Below are positions 1-6,629 of a stretch of DNA of 7,324 nucleotides, piece by piece. A program made the translations under genes and the position numbers. The stretch is taken from positions 1 through 7,324 of the forward strand of contig JAGOBX010000169.1 in NCBI GenBank assembly GCA_017999075.1, written 5' to 3'. The DNA is from Candidatus Babelota bacterium. Its GTDB lineage: Bacteria; JAGOBX01. The notes below the pieces were generated by a model. It made no database searches and was not told the origin of the DNA. It worked only from the letters and a program-made list of their open reading frames with translations. Each line of letters begins with the position of its first letter. Position 1 is the first letter of the stretch.

Positions 1-943
1 ATATGAATATTAAAAATACAGCAGTAACGCGTAAATAAGCGTTATATCCTTCGAACCCTGTTAGTTTTCTCCAAAATATACGCCAGTAATCTCTGTCAAT
101 ACTTGAACCGTAAAAAAATGGCATTATTGAAACAAGTATTTTTTTTGGTTCAAATGACCAGTAAGTATAAAAATTATAATCTCCCATTGAATCTGATCTT
201 ACTGTTAGCTTAGCAAATTCGAATACATCCTGGAAATAAGGATATATAACTGCTCCAAAAAATATAATTGAAAAACAGAACAATATAATATATTTGATTT
301 TTTTTTTTTGAGAAATAAATGTGAAAACAAAATATAATATTAAAACAAAAATAGTGTAGAAAACAAATTGAGGTTGACCTCCGAAAAATTGAAGGCTGAG
401 CAGTAAGCCTATTCCTGCCGACCATCTTATTTTCAGAGTTTCATTAAGGTTAAATAAACACCAGAAAACACCGGGAAGATAAGGGATTGAATTTATGATT
501 GTTATGTGTCCAAGAAATACACAGGTTATGGAAAAACCGCCTAAAGCAAAAATTATGCCTGATACAAATCCTGATAAATCATCTCCTGTAATTTTTTTTA
601 TCAACAAGAACATGAATGTTCCTGCAAGAATAAAATTAAGGCATATAGATAAATTTATCCCGATAGACGGAGAAAAAATTACAGATAAATATGTCAGTGG
701 ATATAATGGCGCATTTTGAATCATGGAATAATACGGCCTGCCTCCGAATGTATAAGGTTCCCATTGCGGAATTTTATGATACATTTGAAAATAATTATGG
801 AGATATGTTCTGTAGAAATAAAAATATCTTGTTATGTCAGAACCTGATATAACCTTATTTTTATTTAGAAATGAAGGTATATAGATAATAAAAATAATCA
901 GGAAAATTATTATTAAAAAAAAATATTTGCGGAATGATATCAT
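1..943 (-). CDS. YfhO-like / GT-C-type multi-pass membrane protein (partial, 3' end outside window)
   Basis: Reading from ATG at 943 gives 314 codons with no stop before the window edge, so the C-terminus is missing. The protein starts with a hydrophobic helix (residues about 7-25). A loop follows with GSD (34-36), then IPQWEPYTFGGRP (58-70) and QNAPLYPLTYL (76-86). GGF (135-137), GH (145-146) and GGQPQFVFY (188-196) come later. This series (acidic loop residue, PxWxPYxFGGxP, Q...YP, GxPQ..FY) is how I recognise YfhO-like proteins, a GT-C-like family thought to move sugars from lipid-linked donors; the substrate here is unknown. At least five further hydrophobic segments are visible. The start overlaps the upstream TGA as ATGA, and there is no Shine-Dalgarno sequence, which suggests translational coupling. 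An A12 tract (298-309) lies inside the gene, and the frame stays open across it. Confidence 0.75.
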   Translation of the reverse strand, partial: MISFRKYFFLIIIFLIIFIIYIPSFLNKNKVISGSDITRYFYFYRTYLHNYFQMYHKIPQWEPYTFGGRPYYSMIQNAPLYPLTYLSVIFSPSIGINLSICLNFILAGTFMFLLIKKITGDDLSGFVSGIIFALGGFSITCVFLGHITIINSIPYLPGVFWCLFNLNETLKIRWSAGIGLLLSLQFFGGQPQFVFYTIFVLILYFVFTFISQKKKIKYIILFCFSIIFFGAVIYPYFQDVFEFAKLTVRSDSMGDYNFYTYWSFEPKKILVSIMPFFYGSSIDRDYWRIFWRKLTGFEGYNAYLRVTAVFLIFI

Positions 944-3327
944 CTGAATTTATGTTTTAGATAAATGCTGACAAACGCAGCGCAAATATAAAAAAATGCC
1001 GCAAGAAATAATGTTATTTTAAATCCTGCATTCATTGCAAATATAAATGAGAATATTGAACCGAGAACCGAAGTTGCTCCGTTTACGGCCCATGCCCACG
1101 GGATTATGGATTCATTTTTATAATTACCAAGGACTTTAACTGCAAGAGGAAATGGCATTCCAAGAAGAATTGAAGGCGCAGCCAATGTGAAAACCGCAAT
1201 AATTATTTTATAAATATGAGGAAGATCAATCATAGTGTGGAAAAATATATCAATAATAAAATTATATATTACTAATACTATAATAAGCAATATTATAATT
1301 TTAATAATATAATCTGAAAGCAGTTTGGCTTTGAAATAATTCGTGAAATAACTTCCGATACCTGAAAAAATAAGCATTGAAAATAATACTACCGAAAGAG
1401 CATATATTGGGTGGCCTAAAAATAAAATATATCTTTGTATCAAGGATGTTTCAATCAGCATAAACCCCATTCCGATACATGCAAAATAAGCGAGTATATT
1501 AAGTATCTTAAAATCATTCATATCTTTTTGAATTTTAATTATTATTGGAACAAGAACTAATGCTGTTGTTAATAATAATATTATTAAAAAAGAGATAACC
1601 AGAACAAAAACTGCAATATAATTATAAGAATGACCATCACGGATATCAAGGGCTTTTAAAAAATCTTCCGGTTTTAATAAATGAAAAAAGAACGGTTTAT
1701 CGTCTGTTGTTGGAGAAATATCAAATTCATATTCTTTATAAAATTTTTCCGGCGAATCCGTAAAAATCAAATCTGAAAAATAATTAGGTTCTATTTTTCC
1801 GCTTGATGGGATGTATTCTATTTTAAAATTTAATTGTTCGGATATTTGATTTATTTTTGAGGTTTCTTCATAAGTAAATGCTGATTTTTTAAATAAGAAA
1901 GTTACAGTATTGTATTTGTTTCCGGGAATGTGTGAAATTATTATTATATTTTTATGAACTCCGTTTATTGATAAATTTTTATATGCTGCAAGTGCCAGAC
2001 TTAATGCGCGAAGAGATTCTCTCGGTTTTTCGGGAAAATAAAAACGGGTAATTGTAAAAATACCATCGTCTGCAAGTTTATCAAAATAATCCTGAAATGC
2101 TTCAACTGTATATAATGAATTTTCAGCAAGAGCCATTGCTCCGGAATTTATAGCAGCCCAGGTATCAACCATTGATAATTGTATGATTTTAAATTTGTCT
2201 TTAAACTTTCGGATAAAACTTCTGCCGTCTTCAAGCACAAAATTAATTCCTTTTTGTTTATAGAGATAATTTGTGAATTTTCCGTACTGTTCATTTATAA
2301 TATCTCTTATAATAGGATTTATATCTACAGCATAAATTTCTGAAACACCGCAGATTTTCGCGCCAAGTACGTCTTTACCAGCTCCTGCTCCGATAACAGC
2401 CATAGGAGATTCTGGTTTAAGAAGATATGCCAGCGCGGTAATGGAATATTTTAAAAATTCTGCTTCTGAATCAGAACCGTTGTATCCTACCATCGCCATT
2501 CCTGCGCAGGCGTCTATATCAAGAGTTTTAAGATCGGGCAGATGTTTCCCTTCATAAACAGAACTTAATCCCCAATCAAGGAATCTTGTAGGATAAACTG
2601 CAACGCGTGAAAAAGCGTTCCATTTTGAGTATTCCACATCATTTTCATAATGTCCTTTTACAAATTTGATCTTAAAAAAATTTTTGAATTTGTTTTCGCT
2701 GAAATTGAAATAAAATGCTGCTGCTAAAAAAATAAAAATCAGGATTGAAAATATTTTTTTTAAAACATTTCCGTTTGAAGAAAAAATGATAGTAATGGGA
2801 ACAAGGCTCATTATGACTGCAATAAAAATTATTGAAGATTCCGCTCCGAAAATATTTATAACAGGAATAAATGTAAGACAACCTGCGGCAGCTCCGATTA
2901 AATCAAAAAAATATAATTTGCTGATATGTTCTGATTTGAAAGTTATTAAAATTGATAATCCGTATGCCGTTAGAAAGAAAGGTATCATCATATTGAAATA
3001 TATGAACCCTAAATACAAAATATCAGATAGGTTAGCCCTCAGATAAATTTTTGAGTTGAATATTATAAAAAAAGAAATTAACAGATAAATAGGGGCTGCA
3101 ATTGAAGTGAAATATATGTGATTGTCTATTTCATCGTTGGCAATATGATTTTTTCTGAAATATAAGAATAATCCTGCGCAGCTCATTCCGAGCATAGCTA
3201 TTGAAACCGCCATAAATGCAAAATGATACCATAAAATTACACTGAATAATCTGGTCATCAATAATTGCAGCATTATTATCGAACAGGATATTAAAAATGC
3301 TACAGGATAATATTTTTTTATATTCAT
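940..3327 (-). CDS. Membrane-embedded spermidine-synthase-like protein (SpeE-like domain between two membrane domains)
   Basis: This is a 795-residue protein. Residues 1-210 hold about seven membrane segments. A soluble Rossmann domain follows, with VIGAGAGKDV (311-320), AVDINP (333-338) and LEDGRS (365-370), which fit the nucleotide/aminopropyl-donor site of spermidine synthases and SAM methyltransferases. AENSLYTVEAF (401-411) and SPTTDDKPFFFHL (538-550) are typical of the membrane-fused spermidine-synthase-like family. Residues from about 568 form a second membrane domain with ETSLIQRYILFLGHP (626-640), GMPFPLAVK (723-731) and PWAWAVNG (743-750). Where soluble spermidine synthases carry an acidic DxxD-type catalytic loop, this protein has SMVDTWAA (385-392), so true polyamine synthesis is doubtful. 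ATG at 3327 lies 3 nt after the preceding stop. A GAGG at 3343-3346 is 15 nt upstream, rather distant. The 3' end overlaps the YfhO-like gene. Confidence 0.85.
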   Translation of the reverse strand: MNIKKYYPVAFLISCSIIMLQLLMTRLFSVILWYHFAFMAVSIAMLGMSCAGLFLYFRKNHIANDEIDNHIYFTSIAAPIYLLISFFIIFNSKIYLRANLSDILYLGFIYFNMMIPFFLTAYGLSILITFKSEHISKLYFFDLIGAAAGCLTFIPVINIFGAESSIIFIAVIMSLVPITIIFSSNGNVLKKIFSILIFIFLAAAFYFNFSENKFKNFFKIKFVKGHYENDVEYSKWNAFSRVAVYPTRFLDWGLSSVYEGKHLPDLKTLDIDACAGMAMVGYNGSDSEAEFLKYSITALAYLLKPESPMAVIGAGAGKDVLGAKICGVSEIYAVDINPIIRDIINEQYGKFTNYLYKQKGINFVLEDGRSFIRKFKDKFKIIQLSMVDTWAAINSGAMALAENSLYTVEAFQDYFDKLADDGIFTITRFYFPEKPRESLRALSLALAAYKNLSINGVHKNIIIISHIPGNKYNTVTFLFKKSAFTYEETSKINQISEQLNFKIEYIPSSGKIEPNYFSDLIFTDSPEKFYKEYEFDISPTTDDKPFFFHLLKPEDFLKALDIRDGHSYNYIAVFVLVISFLIILLLTTALVLVPIIIKIQKDMNDFKILNILAYFACIGMGFMLIETSLIQRYILFLGHPIYALSVVLFSMLIFSGIGSYFTNYFKAKLLSDYIIKIIILLIIVLVIYNFIIDIFFHTMIDLPHIYKIIIAVFTLAAPSILLGMPFPLAVKVLGNYKNESIIPWAWAVNGATSVLGSIFSFIFAMNAGFKITLFLAAFFYICAAFVSIYLKHKFR

Positions 3328-3330
3328 AAT

Positions 3331-3756
3331 TTATAAAAAATACCTCGCTACAAGTATCAACCCTGAAGTCAATAATGCTGTTCCTGTAATTCTCATAAAA
3401 ACAAGCATATTGCGTAATCCTATTTTTTCTGTTAATGCAGGAGAACTATAAGGAAAAAATATAAGACCGGAACCGAAATCTATGGATAACATAACAGTTA
3501 TCCAGTAAAAATATTTTTTCATCAGAAAAAACATTACCGGATAAATAACAAGACTCATCATTACAGAGGTTCTTGAATGAGGATAATATTTTTCTGAACG
3601 TTCTAAAAATATTTTTATATTGTCAATATGAGTTCCTTTGCATCCGTAAAAAATCGCTTTGTTGAAAAATTGATTTTTGCCGTAAATTACGCTTAAGTCT
3701 TCTTTTTTTTTTTCCGTGTTGCACCACAGACATTTATATTTTTCATTCGTTTCCAT
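3331..3756 (-). CDS. Small membrane protein with putative zinc-binding N-terminus
   Basis: I do not recognise a named family. From ATG at 3756 the product has 141 residues. The N-terminus carries C9-x2-C12 and C39-x3-H43, a plausible four-ligand zinc site, followed by a charged stretch (about 48-62). Hydrophobic segments lie near 64-79, 83-102 and 119-137, so it is probably a membrane protein with a small zinc-ribbon-like head. A longer reading from TTG at 3777 is possible (148 residues). I prefer the ATG because AGAAGAAG (3766-3773) lies 9 nt upstream and the predicted transcription start near 3785 would leave only about 8 nt before the TTG. It is the first gene after the promoter at 3792-3819 and ends 3 nt before the SpeE-like gene. 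An A11 tract (3703-3713) encodes a lysine-rich turn. The function is unknown; a role as a partner of the SpeE-like membrane protein is inferred from position only. Confidence 0.75.
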   Translation of the reverse strand: METNEKYKCLWCNTEKKKEDLSVIYGKNQFFNKAIFYGCKGTHIDNIKIFLERSEKYYPHSRTSVMMSLVIYPVMFFLMKKYFYWITVMLSIDFGSGLIFFPYSSPALTEKIGLRNMLVFMRITGTALLTSGLILVARYFL

Positions 3757-3765
3757 AACACAAAA

Positions 3766-3773
3766 CTTCTTCT
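3766..3773 (-). promoter_or_regulatory. Ribosome binding site deciding the ATG at 3756
   Basis: The coding strand reads AGAAGAAG, ending 9 nt before ATG at 3756. It is an imperfect but well-placed Shine-Dalgarno match. It lies inside the alternative TTG-started reading and so favours the shorter 141-residue protein. Confidence 0.5.
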
Positions 3774-3791
3774 GCAAAATATTTAGAGAAT

Positions 3792-3819
3792 ATGATAATA
3801 GTTTTAATTTTTATGTCAA
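3792..3819 (-). promoter_or_regulatory. Sigma70-type promoter for the left-hand three-gene operon
   Basis: On the minus strand a perfect TTGACA (-35, 3814-3819) is followed by a 16-nt AT-only-but-one spacer and TATCAT (-10, 3792-3797, five of six consensus bases). The expected transcription start is near 3785, giving a leader of about 29 nt before ATG at 3756. It lies in the only substantial gap of the window, between the Maf stop and the zinc-site membrane protein, which is where an operon promoter is expected. In such AT-rich DNA -10-like hexamers are common by chance, but the exact -35 with acceptable spacing is not. Confidence 0.65.
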
Positions 3820-3838
3820 TAATAAATTGAAAACAAAA

Positions 3839-3847
3839 TCATTATTA
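3839..3847 (-). other. Triple in-frame stop (TAA TAA TGA) of the Maf gene
   Basis: The Maf reading frame ends with three consecutive stop codons. No GC-rich hairpin follows, so transcription from the upstream genes may continue into the downstream operon despite the firm translational stop. Confidence 0.8.
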
Positions 3848-5623
3848 TTGAAACTGATTTTCTGCGGAAATTTGATAATTTGCCAGATTTATAGTGTAAT
3901 CTATTGATTCAAGCAGAATGTTTATTATAATATTGACTTTTTCAATTTCGCTTGCTTCTGATCTTTTTCGTACTGAAACCAGAGATTTTGAATATGATAT
4001 TGTTTTTATTAGTTCAAATAATCCTGAATTTTGAGATAATAAATTTCTAAGATCATCTAAATTCTTTATATGGAACCTATGCGCCTGAATACTTTTTTTT
4101 AAAATTGATAATCTTGAGATTATTTCAGGAAACACGTCAGGATATTTTTTTTTGCTATATGAATTTATTATTTCCTGAATAAGGGATAAATCTAAATTTG
4201 TGTTTGTTATTTTATATTTTTCAATTGCTTCTTTAAGGTCGCAATGTTCTATACCTTCTATAAAAGCTCCGTCATACGTGCAATTAATAATTTTGCGTTT
4301 GGAAATTTTAACTTGACTGCAGTACCATCTGTAATATTCGAGAAGCTGGCGAGTTGTAGGAACACTTACAGTTTTAATCCCTTTTATAAAAATTTTGTTT
4401 TCAGCTGCTCCTGCGAACATATTTTCCATTGTGTTGAACTTGGACAAAACTAATGTTCCGCATTCTTCATACATAGTCGTATTACAATGAGTTTTCATTA
4501 CGGGATAACTTAGATCCTGGCCGATGAAAAATATAGGATCTGCTCCTATATATTCCGCAAACTGAAAAGCTATTGTTGAAACACTTCCTCCTGCTGTGGA
4601 CAATTGACCCTTATGTGTGGTAACGCTTTCAAAATACATTGATAACGGATAGTCTGAAACAAAAAACAAACTTTTATTTTCAAGATGTTTGACAACTTTA
4701 TTTGAACATATAAGGCATGTGATGAAATAATTATGCAAATTGATATCTTTGAAATGAAAATAACTTTTGTTTTGCGGATCTATTGTTATTGTAAAATGAG
4801 GAATTATGTCATAATCAATTAATTTTTTATAAACAGTATCGACAGCAATTATGATAAATTTTTTTCTGTGTTTGTATAATTCTCCTATATTATAATCAAG
4901 AGACGGACCTGCAGAAACAATTATTGCTGGTGCTTTTGAAAATTTATTTTTTATGTTTATTATTCCCGGCGATGCCGCAAACTGGTTGAAATTATTTATT
5001 ACATTGCTGTGATATATATCCCCGAAATATGATAATGTAACTGCTTGTGCAATAATATTGTCAACTGCTTCAGATAAATAATTTTTTATGAAATTTATTT
5101 TTTCTCTGAATATTGAAATTATAGACTGCAAAATTATATAATTGATTTTTGATACAAACACGGGATTGAACATAGATGAAAAATATGATTTTATTTCTTG
5201 TTCTGATTCGGTTGCCGCTATATTCCATTTATCAAGAGATTGCGGAAGTTTTATGGTTTGCAGCATTGAAATCAGAATATTGAAATCAGGTTCAATTATT
5301 AAAAAATATGGATTGACAGAATCTAAGATTTTTTTTATATGATAACCTAATCCTGGTTTAATGAAAACGGCAAAATCGTTGTCAGTTATATTGTACTGAG
5401 GAACTAGCCGTTCTGCTTCTTTTTCAGGATCGTATTTTGAATGAACATGTATTTGGTTGTTTTCATAATATTCGGAATAAGTCCAAACTCCGGATTTTGT
5501 TTTTTCAAGATTTATTTTATATTTATTTTGATTTAAATGAGATAAAATGGATGAAGCTAATTGATAATTTTTTTTTTTGATCAGATCGAAGTTATAATCA
5601 AGGAGCTCTTTATTGAATATCAT
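3845..5623 (-). CDS. Motility accessory factor (Maf) / DUF115 MptE-like glycosyltransferase
   Basis: This is a 592-residue protein with the expected Maf layout. The N-terminal region contains HSKYDPEKEAERL (61-73), GLGYH (91-95) and IIEPD (109-113). The central MptE-like (DUF115) domain contains PAIIVSAGPSLDYN (232-245), AVDT (260-263), TIDPQ (280-284), TAGGSVSTIAFQFAEYIGA (343-361) and FFIGQDLSYP (365-374). A helical C-terminal region follows. The family includes enzymes that transfer nonulosonic acids (pseudaminic or legionaminic type) to flagellin in the cytoplasm before export; the nucleotide-sugar site is attributed to the central domain. The sugar and acceptor here are not shown, and no flagellin is in the window. 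There is no signal peptide. The start ATG overlaps the stop of the barrel gene (ATGA) with no Shine-Dalgarno sequence, so translation is probably coupled. An A11 tract (5568-5578) covers codons 16-19. The gene ends TAA TAA TGA in frame. Confidence 0.9.
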   Translation of the reverse strand: MIFNKELLDYNFDLIKKKNYQLASSILSHLNQNKYKINLEKTKSGVWTYSEYYENNQIHVHSKYDPEKEAERLVPQYNITDNDFAVFIKPGLGYHIKKILDSVNPYFLIIEPDFNILISMLQTIKLPQSLDKWNIAATESEQEIKSYFSSMFNPVFVSKINYIILQSIISIFREKINFIKNYLSEAVDNIIAQAVTLSYFGDIYHSNVINNFNQFAASPGIINIKNKFSKAPAIIVSAGPSLDYNIGELYKHRKKFIIIAVDTVYKKLIDYDIIPHFTITIDPQNKSYFHFKDINLHNYFITCLICSNKVVKHLENKSLFFVSDYPLSMYFESVTTHKGQLSTAGGSVSTIAFQFAEYIGADPIFFIGQDLSYPVMKTHCNTTMYEECGTLVLSKFNTMENMFAGAAENKIFIKGIKTVSVPTTRQLLEYYRWYCSQVKISKRKIINCTYDGAFIEGIEHCDLKEAIEKYKITNTNLDLSLIQEIINSYSKKKYPDVFPEIISRLSILKKSIQAHRFHIKNLDDLRNLLSQNSGLFELIKTISYSKSLVSVRKRSEASEIEKVNIIINILLESIDYTINLANYQISAENQFQ

Positions 5624-6603
5624 AATACTGAATTTATAATTGTATTCCAGGATTTAGTCCAGTCTTCGGATTCGAGTTCTGACATGGGATACCCTGCTTT
5701 ATAACTCCAAAACATTATAGAATCAGGTTTTTTGCTTTTAATGAGGCGTACGGCCTCATAAATTTCGTTTTCTTTGTTTTTTATAATTTTATAAGCTTGT
5801 ACCCATATTTCAGACATTGAATTTATAGATGAAGCAAGTGTTAGAAGTTTATCGGAATAATAGCCCACATATTCGGAAACTGTTTTGTTTTTTCTTTGCC
5901 AGTACGGATCAGTTGAAATAATGTTTGTATTTGTTATATTTTTGATATAATTCCAATTTGAAAGGCCTCCCATTGAACTATCTTCTGTAGGCAGCAGGCA
6001 TATGTTATTTTTTTTTTTGTTTTCATTCACATATTTACATAAGTTGTTTAAAAGATTGGTTATTGATTCGCTTCTGAAATCTGACAAATCTGTATTTATT
6101 TTTTTTTGAGGAAATTCATATCCGAATTTATTTTCAAATAACTCTCTGCAAATTTTGCATGAACATCCCCAGACTCCTGTTTCAGACTGGAAATCTTTGA
6201 AATAAAAATGAGGTTCATCCCAAAAAATATAATCACAGTCTGTTTCAATTGCTTTTTTTAACCAGTCGAATAAAAGTTTTTCAGTTAACGGATGATTTAT
6301 ACAGGCATGCCCGACCCGTTTCCCGGAATTATCAGTCTGCCATATTTCAGGATAATCAATAAGCCATTTTGAAAACGCTTCTCCTCCGAAAATTCCCAGA
6401 ACACCCCAAGGATTTATATATGTTGTAAAACCCGATTTTTTAGCGATTTCCACCATCTTACAAATAGTTTTATGATAAAAAAAATAATCATTTTCACAGT
6501 ATGTGATAAGTATTGTATTGAACCCGATTTTTTTCATGTTATCAAGTTCTGTTATAAAATGTTCCGGATACCTGCATCCGAAATAACTGCAGCCTATATT
6601 CAT
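5620..6603 (-). CDS. TIM-barrel glycoside-hydrolase-like protein of unknown substrate
   Basis: The product has 327 residues and no signal peptide, so it is probably cytoplasmic. The pattern of alternating strands and helices suggests a TIM barrel: GCSYFG (4-9), FNTILITYCEND (28-39), FTTYINPWGVLGIFGGEAF (59-77), YIFWDEPHFYF (125-135), ICLLPTED (201-208), IISTDPYW (228-235) and IMFWSYKAGYP (296-306). WDEP (128-131), at the end of a predicted strand, is a plausible acidic active site; D208 and D232 also sit at strand ends. WGCSCKICRELF (145-156) follows closely; this CxCxxC cluster may bind metal or stabilise a loop. Such WDEPHFY/CxCxxC barrels occur in proteins usually left as hypothetical or glycosidase-like; I know of no assigned reaction. 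The gene overlaps the Maf start by 4 nt and follows the 229-residue gene by 26 nt. No Shine-Dalgarno sequence is visible. An A11 tract lies at 6008-6018. Confidence 0.75.
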   Translation of the reverse strand: MNIGCSYFGCRYPEHFITELDNMKKIGFNTILITYCENDYFFYHKTICKMVEIAKKSGFTTYINPWGVLGIFGGEAFSKWLIDYPEIWQTDNSGKRVGHACINHPLTEKLLFDWLKKAIETDCDYIFWDEPHFYFKDFQSETGVWGCSCKICRELFENKFGYEFPQKKINTDLSDFRSESITNLLNNLCKYVNENKKKNNICLLPTEDSSMGGLSNWNYIKNITNTNIISTDPYWQRKNKTVSEYVGYYSDKLLTLASSINSMSEIWVQAYKIIKNKENEIYEAVRLIKSKKPDSIMFWSYKAGYPMSELESEDWTKSWNTIINSVL

Positions 6604-6605
6604 GA

Positions 6606-6621
6606 TTTTTTAATTAAAAAA
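6606..6621. repeat. 16-bp AT-only palindrome before the barrel gene
   Basis: Six T, AATT and six A form a perfect 16-bp palindrome, ending 2 nt before the ATG at 6603. It has no GC pairs and no loop, so it is unlikely to be a terminator. It could influence ribosome access or be chance in AT-rich DNA. Confidence 0.4.
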
Positions 6622-6629
6622 GTTTAATA

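Noticed and set aside
298-309. Possible frameshift at the A12 tract in the YfhO-like gene
   Set aside because: With twelve A the reading frame continues through hydrophobic, membrane-like sequence to the edge; no disruption is present.
210-425. A 71-codon minus-strand open frame inside the left-edge gene
   Set aside because: It is out of frame with the longer reading from 943, which has YfhO-like motifs and no stop to the window edge.
495-719. A 74-codon plus-strand open frame
   Set aside because: It is antisense to the YfhO-like gene, with no recognisable product or start signal.
2786-3046. An 86-codon plus-strand open frame
   Set aside because: It is antisense to the N-terminal membrane domain of the SpeE-like gene and shows no family features.
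3331-3777. TTG start giving a 148-residue zinc-site membrane protein
   Set aside because: It has no ribosome site, would lie only about 8 nt after the predicted transcription start, and a better-placed ATG follows at 3756.
6606-6621. AT palindrome as a transcription terminator
   Set aside because: It lacks GC pairs and a loop, and it lies directly before a gene start within an apparent operon.
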